Below, piece by piece: positions 1 through 8,122 of a DNA stretch of 48,232 bases; within the stretch, counting starts at the first letter, position 1; each line of letters opens with the position of its first letter. The position numbers were made by a program, and so were the translations under genes. The stretch is taken from the NCBI GenBank assembly GCA_021775615.1, contig JAJFHL010000147.1:1-48232 (forward strand). Direction: 5' to 3'. The DNA is from Hyphomicrobiales bacterium. GTDB lineage: Bacteria; Pseudomonadota; Alphaproteobacteria; Rhizobiales; JAJFHB01. Under the pieces are notes generated by a model. The model ran no database searches. It was not told the DNA's origin and saw only the letters and a list, made by a program, of their open reading frames with translations.

Positions 1-1
1 G

Positions 2-1135
2 TGCAGTTTCATTACGCCGGCCATCGTCGACCGCGATCCCTTAGTGGTCGCCATCGGCACGGAAGGCACAGCTCCTGTGCTCGCACAGGGGATCAAGGCG
101 CGTCTTGAGTCGATCCTCCCCCATAGACTGGGCGCGCTTGCACAGAAAGCCGGGCGGTTGCGCCCACGTGTTGCGGAAACCCTGCAAAACGGAGCGCGCC
201 GTCGGGCTTTCTGGCGAAATTTTTTCTTCGGCCCGGTCCGTGACGCCTTCCTGGCGGGCGACACGCAAGACTTCGACCGTCGCGTCGACCGGGCACTCGA
301 TGACCAAAGCGGCAACCATGACGACCTGGGAAGAGTGTTTCTGGTTGGGGCGGGACCCGGCGACCCGGAGCTGCTGACCCTGAAGGCGCAACGCCTGCTG
401 CAGGATGCCGATGTCATCGTCTATGACCGCCTGGTCGGCGACAAGGTGCTGGACTATGCACGCCGCGATGCAGAACGCATCTGCGTCGGCAAGACGCCGG
501 GCCGTCCCTCCCCCACACAACGCCATATCAACCGTACCCTCATTGCCGAAGCGCTCGCCGGCAAGCTGGTTGTCCGGCTCAAGGGCGGTGACCCTTATGT
601 GTTTGGGCGCGGAGCCGAAGAACAGGCGGCGCTCGAGGCGGTGGGTGTTACGGTCGAAGTGGTGCCGGGCATAACGGCTGCCGCCGCCTGTGCGGCCTCA
701 ATCAGGCTGCCGCTCACCACACGCGGGCGCAACCGCACTTTTTCCGTACTCACGGGGATGACCGAAAACGGCGCGGCCGAACATGACTGGGATGCTTTGG
801 CGCAACCCGGCGCCGCCTTTGCGATCTATATGGGCGTTGGAACAGCGCATAACACGCAGACACGACTGATCGACGCGGGCATCGGTGCCGATACCCCGGC
901 GGTGATCGTGGAAAACGGCACCCTGCCCGGCGAGCGTGCCTTTGCGACGCGCGTATCTGAGCTCTCGCAATCCATCGCTGCGGAAGAAATAGCCGGGCCG
1001 GCGATCATATTCATCGGTCTCGAACCTACCGCTGAGACACGGGTGAAACGGTTGCCCGCACGCTCCGAACAACACAAAGCAACAGTGGTGCCGTTCCGCC
1101 ACGATGCGGCGAAACGCTTTCTGGAGGCTTCGTGA
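2..1135 (+). CDS. cysG: Sirohaem synthase CysG, 5'-truncated by window edge
   Basis: The frame is open to the left edge, so only the last 377 residues are seen. The family makes sirohaem from uroporphyrinogen III: the N-terminal part is the precorrin-2 dehydrogenase/ferrochelatase and the C-terminal part the SAM-dependent methyltransferase (SUMT). The first visible residues (SFITPAIVDRDPLVVAIGT) match the end of the dehydrogenase core. The methyltransferase begins near base 335 with FLVGAGPGDPELL and has RLKGGDPYVFGRG near base 577, both SAM-binding signatures. It heads the sulfite reduction operon and supplies the cofactor for the reductase at 1476. Its TGA overlaps the next ATG by one base. 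The internal GTG at base 44 is not the true start. Confidence 0.93.
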   Translation, partial: CSFITPAIVDRDPLVVAIGTEGTAPVLAQGIKARLESILPHRLGALAQKAGRLRPRVAETLQNGARRRAFWRNFFFGPVRDAFLAGDTQDFDRRVDRALDDQSGNHDDLGRVFLVGAGPGDPELLTLKAQRLLQDADVIVYDRLVGDKVLDYARRDAERICVGKTPGRPSPTQRHINRTLIAEALAGKLVVRLKGGDPYVFGRGAEEQAALEAVGVTVEVVPGITAAAACAASIRLPLTTRGRNRTFSVLTGMTENGAAEHDWDALAQPGAAFAIYMGVGTAHNTQTRLIDAGIGADTPAVIVENGTLPGERAFATRVSELSQSIAAEEIAGPAIIFIGLEPTAETRVKRLPARSEQHKATVVPFRHDAAKRFLEAS

Positions 1136-1458
1136 TGAGCGGAAAGATCCTGACGGCCAACAGAGTGAATGACGGAGATGTGGTCTTCTTCACAAGCGAT
1201 CATCAGTGGTCGCTGCGTATCTCCGATGCGTTGTTTGCCGAGGATGAGGCCGTTCTTGAACTGCTCGAAGACCAGCTTCGGCTGGCCGAGACCGGCACCG
1301 AAGTCACCGACGCATACGTGTTCGATGCCGAAAAGTTCGACGGTGTTCTGCGCCCGCGGCACATCCGCGAACGGATCAGGACGCTCGGGCCAACCGTGCG
1401 TGCGGACCTTGGAAAGCAGTCGAACGGCACCGGCGGTGCCTTTTCGGCCGTCAGTTAA
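1135..1458 (+). CDS. DUF2849 protein of the sulfite reduction operon
   Basis: This 107-residue protein matches what is known as DUF2849, a small alphaproteobacterial family usually lying between cysG and the sulfite reductase gene. I know of no demonstrated activity. It begins MSGKILTANRVNDGDVVFFT, has an acidic middle and shows no signal peptide, membrane segment or cysteine motif. The ATG overlaps the cysG stop (TGATG), suggesting translational coupling; a GTG one codon earlier is possible. By position it may assist sirohaem delivery or sulfite reductase, but that is inference. Confidence 0.8.
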   Translation: MSGKILTANRVNDGDVVFFTSDHQWSLRISDALFAEDEAVLELLEDQLRLAETGTEVTDAYVFDAEKFDGVLRPRHIRERIRTLGPTVRADLGKQSNGTGGAFSAVS

Positions 1459-1475
1459 ACAGGAAGCGACAGATC

Positions 1476-3131
1476 ATGTACCGGTATGATGAATTCGATC
1501 ACCGTTTCGTCCGCGAGCGTGTCGGCCAGTTCCGCGACCAGGTCGAGCGACGGCTCGGCGGCGAATTGAGCGAAGCGGAGTTCAAGCCGCTGCGCCTGAT
1601 GAACGGCGTCTATCTTCAACTGCACGCCTATATGCTGCGGGTCGCCATTCCGTACGGCACCCTTTCGTCGGCCCAGATGCGCCGGCTGGCCGAGATCGCC
1701 GACACCTACGACAAGGGCTATGCCCATTTCACGACGCGGCAGAACGTCCAGTACAATTGGCCCAAGCTGAAGGACATGCCCGACCTGCTGGACGATCTGG
1801 CGGATGTGGAAATGCACGCCATTCAGACGTCGGGCAACTGCATCCGCAACGTGACGACGGATCAGTGGGCGGGTGTTGCGGCCGACGAGGTGGCCGACCC
1901 GCGGCCGGTCTGTGAGCTGCTGCGGCAGTGGTCGAGCCTGCATCCGGAATTTTCCTTCCTGCCGCGCAAGTTCAAGATTGCGGTGACCGGGGCGCCGCGC
2001 GACCGCGCCGCTGTGGCGGTGCACGACATCGGCCTTCGCATGCACGTGAACGCGGACGGCGCCCGGGGCTGGGAAGTGTTGGCCGGCGGCGGTCAGGGCC
2101 GCACTCCGATGATCGCCATCACCGTGCGCGAGTTCCTTCCCGAGGCCGAATTGCTTGGGTATCTCGAAGCTGTGATGCGGGTCTACAATCTGCACGGCCG
2201 GCGCGACAACAAGTACAAGGCGCGCATCAAGATCCTGGTTCACGAGCTGGGAGCGGATGCGTTCCGCGCTCAGGTGGAGGCCGAGTATGCCAAGCTGGGG
2301 TCGCCGACCGTCGATGTCGAACAACGCGAACTGGAACGCATATCCGCCTATTTCGCGCCACCGGTTTATGACGAGTTGGACGAAACATGTGTTCCGTTCG
2401 AGCTTGCCAAGAACGAAAACCGGGAGTTCGCCTGGTGGGTGAAGTCCAACGTGTCGGCGCACAAGGTGTCGGGCTATGCGATCGTCAATATTTCACTGAA
2501 GCCGACTGGCGGAATCCCGGGTGACGCGACGTCGCAACAGATGTTCGTGGTCGCCGATCTTGCCGAACAGTACAGCCATGCGGAGATCAGGGTCACGCAC
2601 CGGCAGAATCTGGTGCTGCCCGACGTCAGGCTGTCGGACCTCTACACGCTGTGGATCGAGCTCAATTCCGCAGAACTCGCAACCGCGAATGTCGGGCTTA
2701 TCGGCGATATCGTGGCCTGTCCGGGCCTCGATTACTGCGCCCTGGCGACAGCCCGTTCCATTCCGATCGCGCAGGACGTATCGGAGCGCTTCGAGGATCT
2801 CAAGCGCCAGCATGACATTGGTTCCCTGACCATCAACATTTCCGGCTGCATCAACGCCTGCGGTCACCACCATGTCGGCCATATCGGTATTCTCGGTCTC
2901 GATAAGAAAGGCGAGGAGTTCTACCAGATCACGCTTGGTGGCAGCTCCGACGAGAATGCGTCCATCGGCACGATCCTGGGCCCCGGTTTTGCCGGCGACC
3001 AGGTGGCCGATGCCATCGAGACCATCGTGGAGACCTATCTCGGTCTGCGCGCGGACGACGAACCCTTCATCGAAACCTACCGCCGTGTCGGCGCCAAACC
3101 TTTCAAGGAGGCCCTTTATGAGACTGCTTAA
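1476..3131 (+). CDS. cysI: Sulfite (nitrite/sulfite) reductase haemoprotein
   Basis: A 551-residue sirohaem/4Fe-4S enzyme that reduces sulfite to sulfide with six electrons in the cytoplasm. The cluster/sirohaem cysteines are visible as C415-x5-C421 (ACPGLDYC) and C458-x3-C462 (SGCINACGHHH). The two ferredoxin-like half repeats and N-terminal basic residues (THFTTRQNVQYNW) fit the family. Length suits the single-subunit form used in alphaproteobacteria. Its start lies 17 nt after the DUF2849 gene, and its 3' end overlaps the DUF934 gene by 14 nt. A nitrite reductase role cannot be excluded from sequence alone, but the cysG and cysH neighbours favour sulfite. Confidence 0.92.
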   Translation: MYRYDEFDHRFVRERVGQFRDQVERRLGGELSEAEFKPLRLMNGVYLQLHAYMLRVAIPYGTLSSAQMRRLAEIADTYDKGYAHFTTRQNVQYNWPKLKDMPDLLDDLADVEMHAIQTSGNCIRNVTTDQWAGVAADEVADPRPVCELLRQWSSLHPEFSFLPRKFKIAVTGAPRDRAAVAVHDIGLRMHVNADGARGWEVLAGGGQGRTPMIAITVREFLPEAELLGYLEAVMRVYNLHGRRDNKYKARIKILVHELGADAFRAQVEAEYAKLGSPTVDVEQRELERISAYFAPPVYDELDETCVPFELAKNENREFAWWVKSNVSAHKVSGYAIVNISLKPTGGIPGDATSQQMFVVADLAEQYSHAEIRVTHRQNLVLPDVRLSDLYTLWIELNSAELATANVGLIGDIVACPGLDYCALATARSIPIAQDVSERFEDLKRQHDIGSLTINISGCINACGHHHVGHIGILGLDKKGEEFYQITLGGSSDENASIGTILGPGFAGDQVADAIETIVETYLGLRADDEPFIETYRRVGAKPFKEALYETA

Positions 3132-3669
3132 GAATGGCGAATTTTTCGAAGACACCTGGCTCACTCTCGATAACGAGGAGGCCGTGCCGCAGGGCGCGGA
3201 CATTCTCGTGAGCGCGGAGCGCCTACAGGCGGAGTTCGGAACGCTCATGCTGCACAACGGGCGCCTTGGCGTGGTTGTGGCCAATGACCGGGCTGTCGAC
3301 GATATCGCCGACTATCTCGAGGTCATCGACACCGTGGTCCTGGAGTTTCCGTCTTTCACGGACGGACGCGCCTACTCTCAGGCGCGCAAGCTGCGTGGCT
3401 CGCTCAAGTTTCGCGGCGGCCTGCGCGCCACCGGCAACGTTCTGCCCGACCAGTTGGCGTTTATGCGCCAGTGCGGGTTCGACACGTTCGAAGTCAACGG
3501 CCGTTTCGGCCTGGACGTGTGGCAGCGCGCGGTCACCGCGATGACGCTGACCTATCAGGGTGGTTATGTGCCGGACCGGGGCTTTGCGCCGGCCGATGTC
3601 TGGAGCGCACGCGCGGGAAACGCAGATGATACGCTACGATCTGATTTTGAAGAGATATGGACCGCTTAG
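3118..3669 (+). CDS. DUF934 protein of the sulfite reduction operon
   Basis: This 183-residue protein matches DUF934, a family regularly found between cysI and cysH in proteobacteria and often named only as an oxidoreductase-like protein. Its biochemical role is not established to my knowledge. The chosen ATG overlaps the end of cysI by 14 nt and follows AAGGAGG at about 3106-3112, a strong ribosome site; the longer open frame upstream lies inside cysI. Visible features are an early GVVVANDRAVDD segment and a central FPSFTDGRAYSQARKLR segment typical of the family. Its 3' end overlaps cysH by 44 nt, so the genes are almost certainly co-transcribed. Confidence 0.82.
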   Translation: MRLLKNGEFFEDTWLTLDNEEAVPQGADILVSAERLQAEFGTLMLHNGRLGVVVANDRAVDDIADYLEVIDTVVLEFPSFTDGRAYSQARKLRGSLKFRGGLRATGNVLPDQLAFMRQCGFDTFEVNGRFGLDVWQRAVTAMTLTYQGGYVPDRGFAPADVWSARAGNADDTLRSDFEEIWTA

Positions 3670-4339
3670 CGGTCCGGAACTTCTCGCACCTCTTATCGGG
3701 GAGGTCTTCCCCGGCAGGATTGCGCTGGTTTCGTCGTTCGGGATCGAGTCGGCGGTGCTGTTGCATATGGTATCGCGGATCGACCCGGCGACACCGGTGA
3801 TCTTCCTCGACACCGGCAAGCTGTTCGGAGAAACCCGCAGGTATCGCGATGAACTGGCGGCGCATCTGGGGTTGAGCGATGTGCGCAGCGTTCGCCCTGA
3901 CCCCACCGACGAGGCGGCGCGCGACGGGCAAGGACATCTTTGGATGTCCGAACCGGAAATGTGTTGTCACATGCGTAAAGTCGAACCGCTTGAGCGTGCC
4001 CTTCGGGGATTTCAGGCGTGGATCACCGGGCGCAAGCGGTTCCACGGTGGTTCGCGCACGGATCTGACGGGCCTGGAGGTTGCGGACTGGCGCCTGAAGG
4101 CCAACCCGTTGGCGGGCTGGAGCCACGATGAGATTATGGCCTATCGGGACGCGCATGACCTTCCCATGCATCCTCTGGAAGAGCGTGGCTATCCTTCGGT
4201 GGGCTGCATGCCCTGCACTGACCTGCCGCGTCCCGGCGGCGGCATCCGTGATGGCCGCTGGTCCGGGTCGGACAAGACCGAGTGCGGCATCCACTGGACG
4301 GTGAACGGGCGACCGGTAGCTTCAAAGCGAAGCGCCTGA
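3626..4339 (+). CDS. cysH: Assimilatory APS/PAPS reductase with 4Fe-4S motif
   Basis: A 237-residue thioredoxin-dependent reductase giving sulfite from adenylyl- or phosphoadenylyl-sulfate. The nucleotide-binding loop is SSFGIESAVLLH. The cluster ligands typical of APS-type enzymes are present as C113-C114 (EMCCHMRK) and C194-x2-C197 (GCMPC), and the catalytic cysteine is C220 in ECGIH. Presence of the cluster cysteines suggests APS as preferred substrate, by family knowledge. The start is taken at MIRYDLIL, where the CysH alignment begins, giving a 44-nt overlap with DUF934; an upstream in-frame start at 3560 would add 22 atypical residues. It is the last gene of the operon. Confidence 0.92.
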   Translation: MIRYDLILKRYGPLSGPELLAPLIGEVFPGRIALVSSFGIESAVLLHMVSRIDPATPVIFLDTGKLFGETRRYRDELAAHLGLSDVRSVRPDPTDEAARDGQGHLWMSEPEMCCHMRKVEPLERALRGFQAWITGRKRFHGGSRTDLTGLEVADWRLKANPLAGWSHDEIMAYRDAHDLPMHPLEERGYPSVGCMPCTDLPRPGGGIRDGRWSGSDKTECGIHWTVNGRPVASKRSA

Positions 4340-4601
4340 CATCTTTGGACATTGGCGGTGGACATCGCTCCACCAGCCCCACAAACCAAGTTCTTGCCGG
4401 ACGGGGTGCCAGTTCCTGTGGGCGGACATCAAGGGTCTGTCGAGGAGCAGGTCCTAAACGGTTCAGGCAAGTTAATAATGTTGATTGCTTTGACTTTTTT
4501 CGAACGAACGTAAACACTAGGCTTATTGCAAGGTGCGGTGTTCTGGCATGCCGATTGCTCACTAGGGCAAATCGTAGACGCTCAATGGAGAGATGTGTCA
4601 A
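4340..4601. other. Intergenic region after cysH
   Basis: No gene is seen. A small hairpin (GGTGGA/TCCACC, 4357-4374) follows cysH but has no T-run, so it is a poor intrinsic terminator. The stretch around 4480-4520 is clearly more AT-rich than the surroundings and probably carries the promoter of the gene at 4602, but I see no convincing -35/-10 pair. A GGAGAG ribosome site lies at 4587-4592. Confidence 0.5.
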
Positions 4602-4979
4602 ATGAATACAACTATGCAATCAAAGCCAAATAGTCCGGTGGATATGCGCAAGCCCACTCCTGAGAAGGCGCCGGTGGCCGAGCCGACCATCACCTCTCAG
4701 AATGATCTGAACCTGATCCGCGAGATTTTGGTGCGGCCCACCGAAGAGATCAATGAGGAGCGGATTGTCGAGCTGGTTCGTATGCTCGAAGATCAGGAAG
4801 ATGCTTTCCAAAAGCGCATCAACAAGCTGGAGAGCCAGGTCAAGAAATTGGCTGGAATGGCTGATAACAATCAGCTCCATGCCATTGCCGAAGTCGGAAA
4901 TGCTCTGATATCCGCCGGGCAGAAGGTTATGGACCTGCAGGAAAAGCTTCAACCAGCGGCAACCGCCACGAAGCCCTAA
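4602..4979 (+). CDS. Hypothetical coiled-coil protein
   Basis: I do not recognise this 125-residue protein. Its N-terminal third is polar and proline-rich and probably disordered. From about residue 40 to 85 it is strongly helical and charged, with a heptad-like stretch (LEDQEDAFQKRINKLESQV) predicting a coiled coil; the C-terminus is again proline/alanine-rich. There is no signal peptide and no cysteine. The ATG at 4602 is chosen because GGAGAG lies 9 nt upstream; the ATG at 4593 would sit directly on that site. Codon use looks like a real gene. It may be a cytoplasmic scaffold or adaptor, but that is a guess. Confidence 0.7.
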   Translation: MNTTMQSKPNSPVDMRKPTPEKAPVAEPTITSQNDLNLIREILVRPTEEINEERIVELVRMLEDQEDAFQKRINKLESQVKKLAGMADNNQLHAIAEVGNALISAGQKVMDLQEKLQPAATATKP

Positions 4980-5086
4980 TTGGGGACAGCGGGTTCGGTT
5001 TTGACCAAAGTTGCTGGCGTTTCGGCAGCCGCGAGACGCTGTGCCGCAGCCAGGTTCTGGCCGGATTAAAGTGAGTGGGAGAGACG

Positions 5087-5479
5087 ATGTCTTGTTCAGT
5101 TAAGGTCTTGGGGCGGCTCGTAACAGCGCTGATTCTTGTTGCGCTCGGGTTCGAACAAGCCGTGGCTCAATGCCGCTTCAATGGGGTGCGCGGGTACACC
5201 GACGAATCACGCCCCAGCCCGAACAAGTCGTGTCAGTCCCTGTATCTGTTTGAAGCCCGCTCTTCTGCTGATGGCAGGACGATTATGTTTGAGAGCGAAG
5301 GCCGCCACTACACGGCCGAATTGGGTGGAGGTGAGTATTACTACATCCAGAAGGGTGATGTTGACCCGGTGCCAAAGAACGATTTTGCCGCTGTGTTCCA
5401 GATTGACAAAGAAGGAATGATGACAAGCGGCTATTGCGGGGATGGTTTCATCACCATTGCGCTCGACAAATGTGAGTAA
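5087..5479 (+). CDS. Small secreted protein, unknown function
   Basis: An unrecognised 130-residue protein with a clear N-terminal signal peptide (a basic start, hydrophobic VTALILVALGF, then a QAVAQ cleavage region near residue 28). The mature part has four cysteines (in QCRFN, KSCQS, GYCGD and DKCE), an even number that would allow two periplasmic disulfides. It is rich in tyrosine and charged residues and looks like a small beta-rich domain. The ATG at 5087 follows GGGAGAG closely; a GTG at 5075 is in frame but lies on the ribosome site. It stands alone, with gaps of over 100 nt on both sides. Confidence 0.65.
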   Translation: MSCSVKVLGRLVTALILVALGFEQAVAQCRFNGVRGYTDESRPSPNKSCQSLYLFEARSSADGRTIMFESEGRHYTAELGGGEYYYIQKGDVDPVPKNDFAAVFQIDKEGMMTSGYCGDGFITIALDKCE

Positions 5480-5717
5480 TTGCGGCCGAAAGAATGGATA
5501 TGCACCGCGCAGACTTGAGAACGATGACATAGGGCACGGTTTGCGGTCGTTAACCACACTCTGTATAAGCATCTAATGACATGGTGGTACATTTGTGTCT
5601 ACGCTGAATATGGCGCAGCTTAACCAATTTACTATGTAGCCCCCTTTTTGTTAAATGCCTGCACAAACTGATATATTTTTTGCTGACGTATAACTGGGAA
5701 ATGGCGAGGAGCCGACT

Positions 5718-5996
5718 ATGGGTGATTACAACCGACATCTGAGGGACTTTGAGAAATCTGTTTCTGCTCTTTCAAGCGCCATGGAAGGTATGCATCAGCA
5801 GCATACGACCATGAAGAAGCAGTTCCGCAAATATGTTGCGGATCATGAGGTCTTTACCAGAAACGTTCGTATGTATCTCGATGAACTGGATCACGGTGAT
5901 GAAGAACAGAACAACAGTGTCTCATCTACGACCAACAGAGGACAGAATGACAACCGGAGAGACGAGTATCGAGTTCCAAACCAAGCCGGAGAGTGA
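5718..5996 (+). CDS. Small helical hypothetical protein
   Basis: An unrecognised 92-residue protein. Residues 1-65 are predicted to be almost all helix, with heptad-like hydrophobics (HLRDFEKSVSALSSAMEGM), and the tail is polar, asparagine/arginine-rich and probably disordered. A GAGGAG site lies 8 nt before the ATG. The following gene starts either inside its 3' end or 16 nt after it, so the two are likely a unit. The upstream stretch 5560-5700 is AT-rich, suggesting a promoter. No signal peptide or metal motif is seen. Confidence 0.6.
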   Translation: MGDYNRHLRDFEKSVSALSSAMEGMHQQHTTMKKQFRKYVADHEVFTRNVRMYLDELDHGDEEQNNSVSSTTNRGQNDNRRDEYRVPNQAGE

Positions 5997-6012
5997 GGAG
6001 CAAGGTCTTTCC

Positions 6013-6459
6013 ATGCGGCAACTGTCTGTTTCCAGCATTCCGGTTTTTCTGCTCGCAGCGCTTGCGTTCGGATACGGTTATTCGAACGGCAAGCCCGAGG
6101 CGGCCGACCCGGCTGCGTATGTTACCAGTGTTCCGGCAAGTGTCGAGGCCACCAGCCCGGAAGCCCAACGGGTGCAGGGAGATCTTTCCGGCACTGTTGT
6201 AAAGGCGCAGATTCGCTCACACCTCGAACGTCATGCCTGCCTGTCACAGGTTCAGTTCACGACCGTCGAACTGGAAACCGCGGGCGGGGCGAACCTCGAA
6301 GCCATGCTGCCCTTGCAGATCACAAGTCTGGAAAGCGCACAAAAACTGTTTCCCACGGGAAAGGTGGAGTCATTCCGCCTGAGCAAGGTCGAAAACATCA
6401 AGTCCGTTGATGGCTCCGACTTGTACGCAATCACCGACGCTGCTCTGCAGAGGCAGTAA
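6013..6459 (+). CDS. Membrane-anchored hypothetical protein
   Basis: An unrecognised protein, 148 residues from this start. It opens with MRQLS and a hydrophobic stretch (IPVFLLAALAFGYGY, about residues 9-23), so it is probably anchored in or secreted across the inner membrane, followed by a periplasmic domain with a single cysteine. An alternative in-frame ATG at 5947, preceded by AGAGGA, would add 22 polar residues and overlap the previous gene by 50 nt. I prefer 6013 because it leaves the hydrophobic segment N-terminal. It ends 9 nt before the first repeat copy. Confidence 0.6.
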   Translation: MRQLSVSSIPVFLLAALAFGYGYSNGKPEAADPAAYVTSVPASVEATSPEAQRVQGDLSGTVVKAQIRSHLERHACLSQVQFTTVELETAGGANLEAMLPLQITSLESAQKLFPTGKVESFRLSKVENIKSVDGSDLYAITDAALQRQ

Positions 6460-6468
6460 TCTAAAAAA

Positions 6469-6736
6469 CTAGACCCTTTCTTCTTCTTACGGAAACGCTT
6501 GACCGGTTTTTCACGTCTGCTGCCAAGGCACGGTCCGCGCGGTGGTCTCACCGACCACAAGCGGGCCGTAACGCAGTTCAGAGGGCGTGAAAAGCCGGCC
6601 TTCGGTGGGCTATATCGGCCCGTCGGCGGCGTTGCGGCGCTTGCCCGATGCACCGCATCGAACTGCGCACCGCGCTTTGCCGAGCAAACCGATTTGGCGC
6701 CATCAAGCGTTTCCGTAAGAAGAAGAAAGGGTCTAA
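6469..6736. repeat. MITE-like repeat, copy 1 (268 bp)
   Basis: The two ends form a 34-bp terminal inverted repeat (6469-6502 and 6703-6736), starting CTAGACCCTTTCTTCTTC, with one mismatch at the outermost base. The interior carries no credible gene. It is homologous over most of its length to copy 2 (19780-20048) when one of them is reverse-complemented, and in part to copy 3 (31741-31969). It lies between the convergent genes ending at 6459 and 6850. No transposase is nearby, so it would be a non-autonomous element. Confidence 0.85.
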
Positions 6737-6849
6737 TGTTTGGAAGGCCTTCGCTCCTGGTGTTTGCCCCTCGTCGCGCGGCAAACACCAGTGCTTCTGG
6801 CCATCCGGCTGCCAGTGAGCCCGGCGCCGGTTCTGCCCCCGGGTGAAAC

Positions 6850-7206
6850 TTATTCGGCCGCCTCGACACCGCCAAAAAACGGTTCGTCGCTCAAAAACGA
6901 GGATGCCAGGTCTTCGTCGTCACGCTTGTCCGTCTGACCGGATTCACGCACCTTGAGGAGGTCTGGCGTGGTGAGATCGATCGGGCCCTTGAATTCAAGC
7001 AAGGCACGCAGGAAGATGTGCAGCTCGATCAGCGTCATACGCAGAGTTGATGACGTGCTCTGCGGAGCTCTTGCTTTCGATGGGTTATCAGCCTCATCGG
7101 CCTTTCTCTTCCCCAGAACGGTCACTTTGACTCTGACATGCGTCAGATCAAATTCCACGATTTCTACAGATAGCCTGAGCTCTGTCATTTGACTGTCCAC
7201 GACCAT
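6850..7206 (-). CDS. Hypothetical protein, 118 residues
   Basis: I do not recognise this protein. It has a beta-strand-like N-terminus (LSVEIVEFDLTHVRVKVTVL), a basic-acidic polar middle, and a central amphipathic helix (MTLIELHIFLRALLEF) followed by an acidic tail. It has no signal peptide, membrane segment or cysteine. The start is uncertain: ATG at 7206 has no ribosome site, whereas ATG at 7188 (MTELRLS) has GGA 7 nt upstream. It lies downstream of the L,D-transpeptidase gene on the same strand, with a gap of about 150 nt. Confidence 0.55.
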   Translation of the reverse strand: MVVDSQMTELRLSVEIVEFDLTHVRVKVTVLGKRKADEADNPSKARAPQSTSSTLRMTLIELHIFLRALLEFKGPIDLTTPDLLKVRESGQTDKRDDEDLASSFLSDEPFFGGVEAAE

Positions 7207-7357
7207 TAATTAGGTTACAATAGGACCTTAGCGATGATTGGGTTACGAATCTGTTAACCCTAGTTTCGCCGTAATCTGGCCAAAGTGGACGGTACCGGTT
7301 GCGTTGTTGGCCGCTGGACGCGGCCTGGTCGAGTTGCACTGTTGGCGAATCGATTTT

Positions 7358-7948
7358 TCAGAAGACGTAGACCTCTGCACCGACCTGAACTCTCGCGTAG
7401 AGGTCGATCACCTCTTCATTGACCATGCGAATGCAGCCTGAAGATACCGCCGTTCCGATGGTCGAGCGCTCAGCGGAACCGTGGATGCGGTAGAGGGTGT
7501 CGCCCAAATAGAGGGCCCGGGCGCCAAGCGGGTTTTCGGGGCCTCCCGGCATCAATCGCGGCAGATCGGGCTGCCGGGCGATCATCTCTTCTGGAGGACG
7601 CCATTCGGGCCATTCGGCCTTTCGGCTCACCCGAACGTTTCCCGACCAGGTAAACCCATCCCTTCCCACGCCAATGCCGTATTCGATGGCCTGTCCATCG
7701 CCAAGAACATAGTAAAGCTTGCGATAAGCGGTTCGAATTATGATCGTCCCCGGCTTGAACTGTCCCGCAAAGGGAACGGTCTTTTTACCCGTATAGACGG
7801 AACGGGTCGCATAGTCGGACGAAAAGTTGAACACGGTCTCGGCCTGTCCGGCCAAAGGCGCAAGGCACGCGCCGACGCCAATGCAGGCGGACATCAGCCC
7901 CGTGCGCCATCTCCTGTTGAGAATTCCCGTTGAAGTATTTGAGATCAT
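7358..7948 (-). CDS. L,D-transpeptidase (YkuD family), secreted
   Basis: A 196-residue periplasmic enzyme of the YkuD/ErfK family, which forms 3-3 peptidoglycan crosslinks or attaches lipoproteins to peptidoglycan. A signal peptide covers about residues 1-36 (LMSACIGVGACLAPLAGQAE). The catalytic motif is complete: H156-G157 and SSGCIRMVN with nucleophile C172. The ATG at 7948 is chosen because GGAG lies 7 nt upstream and the signal peptide then starts correctly; the longer frame to 8047 would add 33 unlikely residues. Alphaproteobacteria usually carry many such paralogues, so a precise substrate cannot be named. Confidence 0.9.
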   Translation of the reverse strand: MISNTSTGILNRRWRTGLMSACIGVGACLAPLAGQAETVFNFSSDYATRSVYTGKKTVPFAGQFKPGTIIIRTAYRKLYYVLGDGQAIEYGIGVGRDGFTWSGNVRVSRKAEWPEWRPPEEMIARQPDLPRLMPGGPENPLGARALYLGDTLYRIHGSAERSTIGTAVSSGCIRMVNEEVIDLYARVQVGAEVYVF

Positions 7949-8122
7949 TGGATTGCTCCGAGAGGTTCGTGGCCCTTGACCGATTTTGACCTGGAGCAAT
8001 GCACGAGAGGTGCCATTTGGCGTGCTGGTGCGGCACGGATGCGGCATCTCGCCGAGATGTCGTTAACAGGTGCGGTTAAGAGGACGTGCAGGCGCCGGCG
8101 AACGGGGCCGGTGCCGGGTTGG

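Noticed and set aside
4357-4374. Terminator after cysH
   Set aside because: The 6-bp hairpin has no T-run on the plus strand; reported only as a structure within the gap.
6252-6875. Open frame of 207 codons on the minus strand across repeat copy 1
   Set aside because: It spans the repeat and runs into the 3' end of the plus-strand gene; there is no ribosome site and the repeat is non-coding in the other copies.
7309-7325. Small palindrome (GGCCGC/GCGGCC) downstream of the L,D-transpeptidase
   Set aside because: Six base pairs without a T-run is common by chance in GC-rich DNA.
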